Source of the DNA: Arthrobacter sp. zg-Y844
Lineage (GTDB): Bacteria > Actinomycetota > Actinomycetes > Actinomycetales > Micrococcaceae
Length of the DNA: 64,000 nt
Assembly: GCF_024385465.1 (NCBI RefSeq)
Contig: NZ_JANFLS010000002.1
Location: 887,216-951,215, forward strand
Direction: 5' to 3'
The notes beneath the pieces are model-generated. The model made no database searches. It was given only the letters and a program-made list of their open reading frames with translations, and had not been told where the DNA came from. The position numbers and the translations under genes are program-made. Shown here piece after piece: positions 8,731 to 18,255 of this stretch. Each line of letters begins with the position of its first letter. Positions within the stretch are counted from its first letter, which is position 1.

Positions 8731-9495
8731 ATGACTTCCCTCCCCGGCGCTGATGCCTTCCACTCCGAGGGGCACGGACCCAACGCGGGCGTAGGCGTGC
8801 TTCTCAGCCACGGATTCACCGGATCCCCGGTGAGCCTTGCGGCTTGGGCGCGCCATCTGGCGGGCCGCGGCTACGCCGTGAGCCTTCCGCTGTTGCCCGG
8901 CCACGGCACCAGCTGGCAGGAATTGGCCCAGACACCGTGGCAGCGCTGGTACGAGGACTACGAGAACGCCTATCTGGACCTGCGGGAGCGGACGGACTGT
9001 GTCGTATCGGCAGGCCTTTCCATGGGCGGCACGTTGGCGCTGCGGCTGGCGGCCCGGCAGCAGGTGGCCGGCGTCGTCGTCGTTAACCCCGGCCTGACGT
9101 TCGCCGACCCCCGGGCGCGCTATTCCGGCGTGCTGAAGTACTTCCTGAAATCGGTTCCCGCCATTGGCAACGACATCCGGCTCTCGGGACAGGATGAGGG
9201 TGCGTATCCGCGGACGCCGGTGGGCGCCGTGCAGCAACTTGGCAGGCTCTTCCGGAATACTGCCGCCGCCCTGCCCGACGTGACGGCGCCCGTGCTGGCG
9301 TTCCGTTCACGGGTGGACGCCGTGGTGCCGGAATCCAGCATGGAACTGCTCCGCCGCCGGCTCCTTAATGCAGAGCTTGAGGTGGTGCCGCTTGAGAACA
9401 GCTACCACGTTGCCACCATGGACCATGATGCGCCGCTGATCTTCGACCGCTCTTCCGAGTTCATCCACCGTGTCAGTTCCGGGGTGCGGGCATGA
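8731..9495 (+). CDS. Alpha/beta-hydrolase esterase, Est30/monoacylglycerol lipase type
   Basis: A 254-residue hydrolase. The oxyanion motif LLSHGFTGSP is at residues 27-36, the nucleophile elbow GLSMGG follows strand five, the acid is in RVDAVVPES, and the His is in NSYHVATMDHD. This pattern is typical of thermostable carboxylesterases such as Est30 and of monoacylglycerol lipases. Its stop overlaps the next start (ATGA at 9492-9495), so translation is coupled. The substrate is unknown. Confidence 0.88.
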   Translation: MTSLPGADAFHSEGHGPNAGVGVLLSHGFTGSPVSLAAWARHLAGRGYAVSLPLLPGHGTSWQELAQTPWQRWYEDYENAYLDLRERTDCVVSAGLSMGGTLALRLAARQQVAGVVVVNPGLTFADPRARYSGVLKYFLKSVPAIGNDIRLSGQDEGAYPRTPVGAVQQLGRLFRNTAAALPDVTAPVLAFRSRVDAVVPESSMELLRRRLLNAELEVVPLENSYHVATMDHDAPLIFDRSSEFIHRVSSGVRA

Positions 9496-10019
9496 GCGAA
9501 CGCGAGCCGGAACATAACGAGTCCACCGACGAGGAAGTCTGGCTGGACCTGGTGGCCCGCCTGGAGCATATGGACGCCAGCGATCCGGTACGTCCGGAAC
9601 CGGACCGTTCCGCCGGCACCCCGGATGCCGACGCCCCGCGCGGCAGCGGAGAACCGGGGGAAGCAACACCGCCCGGCGATCCGGCGGCACCGACCCCGGC
9701 GGAACGGACCCGCGCCATCTTCGAGAACCAGCCGCTGGCATCAGCGGGGCCCCGGGACTATACCGCCGAGGATGAGGACGACGGCGGGTTTGTGCCGCCC
9801 GAACCGCCGCCGCTTGGCACCGGGGAACCGCTGGTTGTGCTCAGCTGGCTGGGCACGCTGGCCGGACCGCTCCTGCTCCTGGTGTTCGCCATGTTCTGGC
9901 GCACCGCGCCGCTGCCCGTCATCCTCGGCACTGTCGCCGTGTTTGCGGGATCCGCGGCCTATCTGCTTTTCCGGCTACCCCAGCACCGCGATGAGGATGA
10001 CGACGGAGCGGCCGTCTAG
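9492..10019 (+). CDS. Small membrane protein with disordered N terminus
   Basis: A 175-residue protein. The first 110 residues are acidic and Pro/Gly-rich without a fold I recognise; two membrane helices follow (PLVVLSWLGTLAGPLLLLVF and LPVILGTVAVFAGSAAYLLF), with a short acidic tail. Translation is coupled to the esterase through a four-base overlap. Similar proteins are common next to esterases in Arthrobacter relatives, but I do not know a function. Confidence 0.75.
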   Translation: MSEREPEHNESTDEEVWLDLVARLEHMDASDPVRPEPDRSAGTPDADAPRGSGEPGEATPPGDPAAPTPAERTRAIFENQPLASAGPRDYTAEDEDDGGFVPPEPPPLGTGEPLVVLSWLGTLAGPLLLLVFAMFWRTAPLPVILGTVAVFAGSAAYLLFRLPQHRDEDDDGAAV

Positions 10020-10050
10020 GCCCGGCTTCCTCCCCCGGGGCCGCCCCGGC

Positions 10051-11127
10051 TCAGCGGCGTGCAGCGATCCGAGACAGGTCCGCGGCTCCGATCATCCCCG
10101 CGGCCGGACCCAGGGCCGCCCGCTCCATCTTGGCCGCGGGGCGGAAACCCCGCCCGGTAAGGTTCCGGGCAAAGGACCGCCGCGCCGGACCAAGCAGCAG
10201 GTCACCGGCATCGCTCAGCCCGCCGCCGATGACGAACATGCCAGGATCCAGGGCAGCGGCCAGGTTCGCCAGCCCCAATCCGAGCCACTGCCCCACTTCG
10301 TCAAGGAGTTCAATGGAGGCCGGGTCGCCTTCGAGGGCCAGGCGGGTGACGACGGCGCCGGTCACCTGATCCGCGTTGCCGTCCACGGCGCGGAGCAGCT
10401 CCTGGGCTACCGGGGAGTTGGCTGCGGCCAGTTCCCGGGCCTCCCGGCCCAGGGCGTTGCCCGAGGCATACTGCTCCCAGCACCCGCGGTTGCCGCATTC
10501 GCAGCGGTGCCCGCCGGGCATGATGATCTGGTGCCCGAACTCCCCCGCCACGCCGTACCGGCCGCGCTCAAGCCGGCCGTCGAGCACCATCGCCCCGCCG
10601 ATTCCGGTTCCGAGGGTGACGCAGACCATCCTGCTCTCCCCCGCACCGGCGCCGAACCGGTATTCCGCCCAGGCGGCGCCGTCGGCATCATTGACGAGGA
10701 AGACGCGTCTGCGCAGCAGCCGCTCAAGGTTCTCGCGGAGGGGCTCATTGCGCCAGGCCAGGTGCGGGCTGAACAACACGGTGCCGCCGGCGAGGTCCAT
10801 CCACCCGGCCGCACCGATTCCAACGGACCACACGTGGTGCTCGGCCGAGAGTTCCCGGACCAGGTCCACGATGACCGCTTCGACTTCCCGGGGGTCCTGC
10901 CCCGGCGTCGACCGGCGCGCCTGCTTCAGCACGCGTCCGTCGCCGTCCACGAGCCCCGCCGCCACTTTGGTCCCGCCGATATCGATCCCGATGGCCAGGC
11001 CTCGCCGCCGCATCCGGTTCGGCAGGCGCATGGGCCTGCCTGGCCGGAAGGGTTCCGTAGCAGCAAGCCTGCGCTGGAGCGGGGTGGAAAGGGGACGGGG
11101 AACGGGTGCTGGGGTAACTGGACGCAT
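10051..11127 (-). CDS. glk: ROK-family glucokinase
   Basis: A 358-residue sugar kinase. The ATP-binding GIDIGGTKVAAGLVD, the catalytic VNDADGAAWAE, GTGIGGA, and the ROK zinc site HRCECGNRGCWEQYASG are all present, so the enzyme phosphorylates glucose or a similar hexose in the cytoplasm. The first 38 residues before MRRRGLAIGID are a Pro/Arg-rich extension; a start at the Met at 11031, preceded by AGGCAGG, is a reasonable alternative. It lies divergent from the acyl-CoA ligase. Confidence 0.88.
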   Translation of the reverse strand: MRPVTPAPVPRPLSTPLQRRLAATEPFRPGRPMRLPNRMRRRGLAIGIDIGGTKVAAGLVDGDGRVLKQARRSTPGQDPREVEAVIVDLVRELSAEHHVWSVGIGAAGWMDLAGGTVLFSPHLAWRNEPLRENLERLLRRRVFLVNDADGAAWAEYRFGAGAGESRMVCVTLGTGIGGAMVLDGRLERGRYGVAGEFGHQIIMPGGHRCECGNRGCWEQYASGNALGREARELAAANSPVAQELLRAVDGNADQVTGAVVTRLALEGDPASIELLDEVGQWLGLGLANLAAALDPGMFVIGGGLSDAGDLLLGPARRSFARNLTGRGFRPAAKMERAALGPAAGMIGAADLSRIAARR

Positions 11128-11267
11128 CAGAAACCTATTCTAGGGAAACAGCAAGAGCGGCGACGCGTTCGTTATGAATCTGCAAGGTTACCGACGGGTA
11201 AGAAAATGTGATCTACGTTATAGGCTGAACAGTGCCTACGGGCGTAACGGATATCAAAGGAGCTATC

Positions 11268-13076
11268 GTGCGAGAATTCAGCGTTCCCGTCCTAGCGGAG
11301 TCCCCGCCGCAGACAAACATCACCAACATGCTGCTCGATCAGGCAGCCAAGCCAAGCAACCCCGCTCTCTTTGCCGTCCGGAACGGCCAGGGCGAATGGC
11401 AGCGGATCAGTGCCACGGAGTTCACCAAGGACGTCCAGGCACTGGCAAAGGGCTTTATGGCCAGTGGTATCAAGGCAGGCGACCGCGTGGCCATCATGTC
11501 GCGGACCAGGTACGAGTGGACCCTGGTGGACTTTGCACTCTGGTTCGCCGGGGCGGTATCGGTTCCCGTCTATGAGACCTCCTCCCCTTCGCAGGTCGCC
11601 TGGATCCTGAGCGATTCCGGCGCCGTCGGCATTGTGGTTGAAGCTGCCCGGCACGAGAACATTGTCCGCACGGCTGCAGCGGACGAAGACCTTTCCATGG
11701 TCGCCAACGTGTGGCAGATCGACGGCGGCGGACTCGACACCCTGCGCGCCGACGGCGCGTCGGTGAGTGATGAAGATCTCGAGAAGCGCCGCTCCACCGC
11801 ACAGATGACCGACCTGGCGACGATTATTTATACGTCCGGAACCACGGGCAAGCCGAAGGGCTGCGAACTCACGCACGCCAACTTCGTCGATGTGTCCCGG
11901 AACTCCGAGCTGGCCGAGCCCGAGGTTGCCACCGAGGGCTCGCAGACAATCATGTTCCTGCCCCTGGCACACGTCCTCGCCCGTTTCATTTCCGTGCTGT
12001 GCGTGGCCACAGGCGCCACCGTGGCACACACCCCCGATGTAAAGAACCTGCTGCCCGACCTGCAGAGCTTCAAGCCCAGCTTCATCCTGGTGGTTCCCCG
12101 CGTCCTCGAGAAGGTCTTCAATGCCTCCATGCTGAAGGCCGAAGACGGCGGCAAGGGCAAGATCTTCCACGCCGGCGTCGCGACCGCCGTAGCCTGGTCG
12201 AAGGCGAAGCAGGAGGGCAAGGTTCCACTGAGCCTCACCCTGAAGCATGCCCTCTTCGACCGCCTGCTCTACGGCAAGATCCGTGAGGCCATGGGCGGCA
12301 ACGTGAAGTACGCCGTCTCCGGCGGGGCTCCGCTGGGCGAACGGCTGGGGCACTTCTTCCACGGCATCGGACTGCTGGTGCTGGAAGGCTACGGTTTGAC
12401 CGAAACCACGGCTCCGCTCACCACCAACACCCCGCAGCTCGTCAAGCTGGGCACCGTGGGCGCGCCCCTTCCCGGGAACAGCGTCAAGATCGCCGACGAC
12501 GGCGAGATCCTGGCCAAGGGCATCAGCGTGATGAAGGGCTACTACAACCGCCCGGAACTGATGGCGGACACGTTCACCGACGGCTGGTTCCATACCGGTG
12601 ACATCGGCGAACTCGACTCGGACGGCTTCCTGAAGATCACCGGCCGAAAGAAGGAAATCATCATCACCGCCGGCGGCAAGAACGTGGTTCCCTCCCAGCT
12701 GGAGGATTCCATCCGCGCCGATTCGATCGTGTCCCAGTGCGTGGTGGTCGGGGACGCCAAGCCGTTCATATCGGCCCTCATCACCCTCGACGAAGAGGCA
12801 CTTCCCGGCTGGCTGGGGCGGCACAAGCTGCCGGCCACCATGACGGTGACCGAAGTGGCCAAGACCGATGAGCTGCAGAAGGAACTCCAGGCCCTGGTGG
12901 ACCGCGCCAACAAGAAGGTGTCCTCCGCCGAGGCGATCAAGCAGTTCCGCGTGGTTCCGACCGACTTCACCGAGACCAGCGGCCACCTGACACCGTCACT
13001 GAAGATCAAGCGCGCCCAGGTGATCCGGGACTTCTCCGACGTCATCGACGACATCTACAGCGGGCAGCGGGTCTGA
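11268..13076 (+). CDS. Long-chain fatty acid-CoA ligase (FadD15 type)
   Basis: A 602-residue AMP-forming ligase that activates fatty acids as acyl-CoA. It has the P-loop-like IIYTSGTTGKPKGCELTH, the acyl-binding GYGLTETTAPLT, the hinge region GWFHTGDIGELDSDGFLKITGRKKE, and a C-terminal Lys-bearing domain. The GTG at 11268 is chosen because AAAGGAG ends 5 bases before it; an ATG at 11232 lacks a site. Length agrees with the FadD15 subgroup (about 600). Confidence 0.93.
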   Translation: MREFSVPVLAESPPQTNITNMLLDQAAKPSNPALFAVRNGQGEWQRISATEFTKDVQALAKGFMASGIKAGDRVAIMSRTRYEWTLVDFALWFAGAVSVPVYETSSPSQVAWILSDSGAVGIVVEAARHENIVRTAAADEDLSMVANVWQIDGGGLDTLRADGASVSDEDLEKRRSTAQMTDLATIIYTSGTTGKPKGCELTHANFVDVSRNSELAEPEVATEGSQTIMFLPLAHVLARFISVLCVATGATVAHTPDVKNLLPDLQSFKPSFILVVPRVLEKVFNASMLKAEDGGKGKIFHAGVATAVAWSKAKQEGKVPLSLTLKHALFDRLLYGKIREAMGGNVKYAVSGGAPLGERLGHFFHGIGLLVLEGYGLTETTAPLTTNTPQLVKLGTVGAPLPGNSVKIADDGEILAKGISVMKGYYNRPELMADTFTDGWFHTGDIGELDSDGFLKITGRKKEIIITAGGKNVVPSQLEDSIRADSIVSQCVVVGDAKPFISALITLDEEALPGWLGRHKLPATMTVTEVAKTDELQKELQALVDRANKKVSSAEAIKQFRVVPTDFTETSGHLTPSLKIKRAQVIRDFSDVIDDIYSGQRV

Positions 13077-13087
13077 TTTATCCGCGC

Positions 13088-13130
13088 GCCGGGCAGGAAC
13101 CGACTCCCCTAGAGCCGGTTCCTGCCCGGC
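13088..13130 (+). terminator. Convergent terminator overlapping the mtr 3' end
   Basis: A 15-bp stem (GCCGGGCAGGAACCG at 13088-13102 with 13116-13130) with a 13-base loop. Its right arm lies inside the last codons of mycothione reductase on the opposite strand, and GTTTCC follows on the plus strand. It probably ends the acyl-CoA ligase transcript. Confidence 0.75.
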
Positions 13131-14536
13131 GTTTCCTTTGTCTTCAGCGAAAGCAGCGCGTTTTCGACCACTTCCGTCAGTGCCGGGTGGATCCAGTACT
13201 GCCCGCGGGCCATGGTGGCGGCATCCAAGCCGAACTCCATCGCCTGCACCAAGGGCTGGATCAGCATGGACGCCTCATGTCCCATGATGTGGGCGCCGAG
13301 CAGCCGGCCGCTTTCCTTTTCCGCCAGCAGTTTCACGAATCCGGTGGAATCCTCCATTGCCCAGCCGTACGCCGTCGACCCGTATTCCTGCACGGCCAGG
13401 GCGAGTTCGAGGCCGCGGGCTTCCGTATCGGCGATGGCCTGGTCCTCGGTCATCCCGACGCTCGCAATCTGCGGGCTGCTGAAGACGGCCGCGGGCACGA
13501 AGCGGTGGTCCATGGCGCGGAGGTCCCCGGGGTGCACCAGGTTGTGCGCCACCACCCGCGCCTCATGGTTGGCCACGTGCTTGAGCTGGTAGGGGCTGCT
13601 GATGTCGCCCAGCGCCCAGATCCCCTCCACCGGAGCGCCGGATGCCAGCACCCTGCCGTAGCCGTCCACGGCCAGCCGGCCGTCCGCGGTGAGGTCAAAA
13701 CCGGCGGCTGTGACGTCCAGCCGGTCGGTGTTGGGAGTTCGGCCGGTCGCCACCAGCACCAGGTCCACGTCCAGGGCCGACTCTCCGGCGGGGCCGGAGA
13801 GCACGGCGTGCACGGAACCGTCGGCGTTCTCCACCAGTGAGTCCACGGTGGTTTCGAACTGCACGTTCCACTGCTTGGCGGCTTCCGCGGTGAAGCGCTC
13901 GGACACGGTTTCGTCCAGGGACCGAAGCAGCGCCCCCGACCGCACGGCCAGGGTGACGTCCGACCCGAAGGCGGAGAAAACGAAGCCGAACTCCGCCGCG
14001 ATATATCCGCCCCCGATGATCAGGACGCGCGCCGGCAGCTCATCGATACGCATCACCGTGTCCGAGGTATGCACCTGGGGAAGGTCCATCCCCGGCACAT
14101 CCGGCAGGACCGGACGGGATCCGGCGGCCACCACGATTTCATCGGCGGTGATCTCCTGCCCCGACGCCGTGACGAGTGCGTGCGGCGAGACGAAGCGGAC
14201 GTATTCACTGAACAGCGTGACGTTGTCCAGCTCCTCGTCCCGGTAGCGGCGCCCGCCGTCGGAAATCGCGTCGATGCGGGTGAAGACCCGGTCCCGGATG
14301 TCCCGCCACCGGACCCCGGCCGACACCGTGTCCACGCCCAGCCGCGCGCCGTCCACAGCTGCTGCCGCGAGCTGGGCGGGATACACGAACATCTTCGTCG
14401 GGATGCACCCGACGTTGAGGCACGTTCCTCCGAACGTGCCTCCGTCGATGATCGCTACCTTTTTGCCGTCCCAGTCCGGGGTGATGATCGAGTTGCCGGA
14501 GCCGGAACCAATGATGGCCAGATCGAAGTGAGTCAC
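13109..14536 (-). CDS. mtr: Mycothione reductase
   Basis: A 475-residue FAD- and NADPH-dependent disulfide reductase. It has the FAD site DLAIIGSGSG, the redox disulfide GGTCLNVGCIPTKM, the NAD(P)H site IIGGGYIAAEFGFVFSAFG, and the C-terminal His-Glu motif in WIHPALTEVVENALL. The closely spaced IGSGSGN and the absence of a long N-terminal extension fit mycothione reductase rather than glutathione or lipoamide reductases. It keeps mycothiol, the main actinobacterial thiol, reduced in the cytoplasm. Confidence 0.92.
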   Translation of the reverse strand: MTHFDLAIIGSGSGNSIITPDWDGKKVAIIDGGTFGGTCLNVGCIPTKMFVYPAQLAAAAVDGARLGVDTVSAGVRWRDIRDRVFTRIDAISDGGRRYRDEELDNVTLFSEYVRFVSPHALVTASGQEITADEIVVAAGSRPVLPDVPGMDLPQVHTSDTVMRIDELPARVLIIGGGYIAAEFGFVFSAFGSDVTLAVRSGALLRSLDETVSERFTAEAAKQWNVQFETTVDSLVENADGSVHAVLSGPAGESALDVDLVLVATGRTPNTDRLDVTAAGFDLTADGRLAVDGYGRVLASGAPVEGIWALGDISSPYQLKHVANHEARVVAHNLVHPGDLRAMDHRFVPAAVFSSPQIASVGMTEDQAIADTEARGLELALAVQEYGSTAYGWAMEDSTGFVKLLAEKESGRLLGAHIMGHEASMLIQPLVQAMEFGLDAATMARGQYWIHPALTEVVENALLSLKTKETPGRNRL

Positions 14537-14575
14537 GCTCTTCAGTCTATGCAGTCACGGTCCAACGTTCATTTC

Positions 14576-14592
14576 GCACCGGAAGCCGGTGC
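14576..14592 (-). terminator. Short hairpin after pyruvate carboxylase
   Basis: A 7-bp stem (GCACCGG with CCGGTGC) with a three-base loop immediately follows the pyc stop on the minus strand. There is no U run, so its role as a terminator is uncertain. Confidence 0.45.
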
Positions 14593-17500
14593 TTATTTCG
14601 GGGCGATGACCAGCAGCAGATCCCCGCCCTGGACCTGCTCCACCCGGGAGATGGCGACCCGTTCCACGGTTCCGGCAACCGGTGCCGTGATGGAAGCCTC
14701 CATCTTCATTGCCTCGATGGTGGCGACGGTCTCTCCTGCGGCGACCTCTGCACCCTCCTTAACCGTGACCGTGACCGCACCGGCAAACGGTGCCGCAACC
14801 TGGCCGGCTTCCGCCGGATCTGCCCGTTCCGCCGATTTCGTGGTGCTTTCGATGCTGCGGTCCCGGACCGAGACCGGCCGCATCTGCCCGTTCAGGGTGG
14901 TCATGACCGTGCGCATGCCCTTTTCATCCGGCTCGGACACCGCGTCCAGCGCAGCGATCAGCCGCACGCCCTTTTCCAGTTCGATGACGTGCTCTTCCCC
15001 GCGCCGCAGCCCGTACAGGTAGTCCCGGGTCTCCAGTACGGAAACGTCGCCGTAGGTTTCACGGACGGTCGCGAATTCCTTGGCCGGGCCGGCAAAGAGC
15101 AGCCGGTTCAGGGTTTCCTGCCGGGTGGCCGAATCGGCGTGCAGCCCGGCCTTGTCCACCTCGGTCAGTTCGACGTCGCGGGCCTTGACCTTGCGGCCCT
15201 GCAGCGCCTTGGTCCGGAAGGGCTCCGGCCAGCCTCCGGGCGGATCGCCGAGTTCACCGCTGAGGAAGCCGATCACGGAATCCGGAATGTCGTAGTTCTG
15301 CGGGTTCTCCTCGAAGTCCTCCGGGGAGACGTTGGAGCCGACCAGCTGGAGGGCCAGGTCCCCCACCACCTTCGACGACGGCGTGACCTTCACCAGGCGG
15401 CCCAGGATCCGGTCGGCGGCGGTGTACATGTCCTCAATGGCTTCGAACCGCTCCCCCAGCCCCAGGGCAATCGCCTGCTGGCGCAGGTTGGAAAGCTGGC
15501 CGCCCGGAATTTCGTGGCGGTACACGCGGCCGGTGGGACCCGCCAACCCGGATTCGAACGGCGCGTACACACGCCGCACGGCCTCCCAATACGGTTCCAG
15601 TGCGCCTACGGCGTCCAGGCTGATGCCGGTATCCCGTTCGGTATTGGTCAGCGCGGCGACCAACGAGGACATGGACGGCTGGCTGGTGGTGCCCGCCAGC
15701 GGCGCGCTGGCAACGTCCACGGCGTCCACCCCCACCTCGGCCGCGGCCAGCAGGGTTGCCAGCTGGCCTCCGGCGGTGTCATGCGTGTGCAGGTGGACAG
15801 GCAGGTCGAAACGTTCCCGCAGCGCAGCGACCAGCTTGGCCGCTGCAGCCGGCCGCAGCAGGCCCGCCATGTCCTTGATAGCCAGGATGTGCGCGCCGGC
15901 GTCCACGATTTTCTGCGCCAGGTCCAGGTAGTAGTCCAGCGTGTAGAGGTCCTCATGAGGGTTCAGCATGTCGCCGGTGTAGCAGAGGGCTACTTCGGCG
16001 ACGGCCGTGCCGGTCTTGCGGACGGCCTGGATGGCAGGCTCCATCTGGGACACATCATTCAGCGCGTCGAAGATGCGGAAAATGTCGACGCCGGTAGCCG
16101 CGGCTTCCTCCACGAAGGCTTCGGTGACTTCGGTCGGGTATGGCGTGTAGCCCACCGTGTTCCGTCCACGAAGCAGCATCTGGATGCAGATGTTGGGCAG
16201 CTGGTGCCTCAGGGCGGCGAGCCGCTCCCACGGGTCCTCGCCCAGGAAGCGCAGGGCGACGTCGTACGTGGCACCGCCCCAGGCCTCCACGGACAGCAGT
16301 TCCGGAGTCAGGGCTGCTACGGCCGGCGCCGCCGCGGTCAGGTCCCTGGTCCGCACACGGGTGGCCAGCAGGGACTGGTGGGCGTCGCGGAAAGTGGTGT
16401 CGGTGACGGCCAGTTCGGTCCGCTGCCGCAGGTCCGCGGCGAAACCCTCGGGGCCGAGTTCCAGCAACCGCTGCCGGGAGCCCGGCCCGGCGTCCGGCAG
16501 ATCGGCGGGCAGCTTCTCCGCCGGGTCGATATGCGCAACGGGATCGCCGTAGGGCTTATTCACGGTGACATCGGCGAGCCAATTGAGCAGCTTCGTACCC
16601 CGATCCGCCGAGCCGCGGGCATTAAGCAGTTCGGGGCGTTCCTCGATAAACGACGTGGCTACGTCCCCGGCAACGAAGTCCGGATCATCCAGGACCGCCT
16701 GCAGGAAGGAAATGTTGGTGGCAACGCCGCGGATCCTGAACTCGGCCAGCGCCCTCCGGGCCCGGTTGACCGCTATGGGGTAGGTCCGTCCCCGGCAGGT
16801 CAGCTTGACCAGCATCGAATCGAAGTGCGGGCTGATTTCAGCGCCCGCATAGACGGTGCCGCCGTCCAGCCTCACCCCGGCGCCGCCGGCGGAACGGTAC
16901 GCGGTGATCCGGCCGACGTCGGGCCGGAACCCGTTCGCCGGGTCCTCGGTGGTAATGCGGCACTGGAGGGCGGCGCCGCGGACCTGCAGTTCATCCTGCT
17001 GCAGGCCCAGATCGGCCAGCGTCTCACCTGCCGCGATCCGCAGCTGGGACTGGACGATGTCGACGTCGGTGATTTCCTCGGTAACGGTGTGTTCCACCTG
17101 GACCCGGGGGTTCATTTCGATAAAGACGTGCTGGCCGGCGCGTTCACCGACAGTGTCCACGAGGAACTCCACGGTTCCCGCGTTGACGTAGTTCAGGGCC
17201 TTGGCGAACTTCACCGCGTCCCGGTACAGGGCCTGGCGGATGTTCTCATCCAGATTGGGCGCCGGCGCTATCTCCACCACCTTCTGGTGGCGGCGCTGCA
17301 GGGAGCAGTCCCGTTCGAACAGGTGCACGATGTTGCCGTCCGCATCGGCCAGGATCTGCACTTCGATGTGCCGGGGACGCAGGACTGCCTGCTCCAGGAA
17401 CACGGTCGCGTCGCCGAAGGCTGTCTCAGCCTCCCGCATGGCCGCCTGCAGGGCTTCGGGCAGCTTGTCCGCGGTGTCCACCCGGCGCATCCCGCGGCCG

Positions 17501-17991
17501 CCGCCGCCGGCCACGGCCTTGACGAAGATGGGGAAGCCGATGTCCTCTGCCTCGCTGAGCAGCTTCTCGACGTCGTCGCTCGGCTCGGTGGAGCGCAGAA
17601 CCGGGATGCCTGCCTTGCGAGCCGCGTTCAGGGCATGGACCTTGTGTCCGGCCAGTTCCAGGATGTCCGCCGCGGGGCCCACAAAGGTGATGCCCGCGTC
17701 GGCGGCGGCGCGTGCCAGATGCGCGTTTTCGGAAAGGAACCCGTAACCGGGGTAGATGGCGTCACAGCCGGATTCCTTGGCTACCCGGATAATCTCGTCA
17801 ACGTCCAGATACGCCCGGACCGGATGTCCCTCTTCCCCGATCAGGTAGGCCTCGTCGGCCTTCTGGCGGTGGATGGAATTCCGGTCCTCCTGGGGAAACA
17901 CGGCCACGGTCTTGGCGCCGAGCTCATAGGCGGCGCGGAAGGCGCGAATGGCGATCTCGCCCCGGTTCGCTACCAAAATCTTCGAGAACAT
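14593..17991 (-). CDS. pyc: Pyruvate carboxylase
   Basis: A 1132-residue single-chain biotin enzyme that carboxylates pyruvate to oxaloacetate and so refills the TCA cycle. Domain order: biotin carboxylase with ATP-grasp motif (GGGGRGMRRV, EMNPRVQVEHTVTEE), carboxyltransferase (VTDTTFRDAHQSLLATR), and a C-terminal biotinyl domain with the AMKM motif, whose Lys1096 is 36 residues from the end. AGGAG lies 4 bases before the ATG. Length is normal for the alpha4 type. Confidence 0.97.
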   Translation of the reverse strand: MFSKILVANRGEIAIRAFRAAYELGAKTVAVFPQEDRNSIHRQKADEAYLIGEEGHPVRAYLDVDEIIRVAKESGCDAIYPGYGFLSENAHLARAAADAGITFVGPAADILELAGHKVHALNAARKAGIPVLRSTEPSDDVEKLLSEAEDIGFPIFVKAVAGGGGRGMRRVDTADKLPEALQAAMREAETAFGDATVFLEQAVLRPRHIEVQILADADGNIVHLFERDCSLQRRHQKVVEIAPAPNLDENIRQALYRDAVKFAKALNYVNAGTVEFLVDTVGERAGQHVFIEMNPRVQVEHTVTEEITDVDIVQSQLRIAAGETLADLGLQQDELQVRGAALQCRITTEDPANGFRPDVGRITAYRSAGGAGVRLDGGTVYAGAEISPHFDSMLVKLTCRGRTYPIAVNRARRALAEFRIRGVATNISFLQAVLDDPDFVAGDVATSFIEERPELLNARGSADRGTKLLNWLADVTVNKPYGDPVAHIDPAEKLPADLPDAGPGSRQRLLELGPEGFAADLRQRTELAVTDTTFRDAHQSLLATRVRTRDLTAAAPAVAALTPELLSVEAWGGATYDVALRFLGEDPWERLAALRHQLPNICIQMLLRGRNTVGYTPYPTEVTEAFVEEAAATGVDIFRIFDALNDVSQMEPAIQAVRKTGTAVAEVALCYTGDMLNPHEDLYTLDYYLDLAQKIVDAGAHILAIKDMAGLLRPAAAAKLVAALRERFDLPVHLHTHDTAGGQLATLLAAAEVGVDAVDVASAPLAGTTSQPSMSSLVAALTNTERDTGISLDAVGALEPYWEAVRRVYAPFESGLAGPTGRVYRHEIPGGQLSNLRQQAIALGLGERFEAIEDMYTAADRILGRLVKVTPSSKVVGDLALQLVGSNVSPEDFEENPQNYDIPDSVIGFLSGELGDPPGGWPEPFRTKALQGRKVKARDVELTEVDKAGLHADSATRQETLNRLLFAGPAKEFATVRETYGDVSVLETRDYLYGLRRGEEHVIELEKGVRLIAALDAVSEPDEKGMRTVMTTLNGQMRPVSVRDRSIESTTKSAERADPAEAGQVAAPFAGAVTVTVKEGAEVAAGETVATIEAMKMEASITAPVAGTVERVAISRVEQVQGGDLLLVIAPK

Positions 17992-18255
17992 GGGTCTCCT
18001 GGATCAATTGCGGTGGGGCACCCGGACAGATACCGCCAATAACGGATTTTACCCACGGCGCGAGAGGAAAACCTCAAGCCGGACCGGGGTCCCGCCGACA
18101 GGCGGACTCCGGAGCTGCCGTGTTCGACATCACAGTGGCACCAGTCTAAGCGCCACCCCTGTAAAAGCCCGCTGCCAAGGTAACGGGTATGCGTCACATA
18201 GAATGAGTCAGCAGCGTCCAGTGATCCCTAGACACGTTAGGTTTTGGTTCATCAA

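Noticed and set aside
14989..18042. Long plus-strand open frame of 1017 codons across pyruvate carboxylase
   Set aside because: It is the antisense shadow of pyc in GC-rich DNA; no ribosome binding site and Gly/Arg/Gln-rich nonsense composition.
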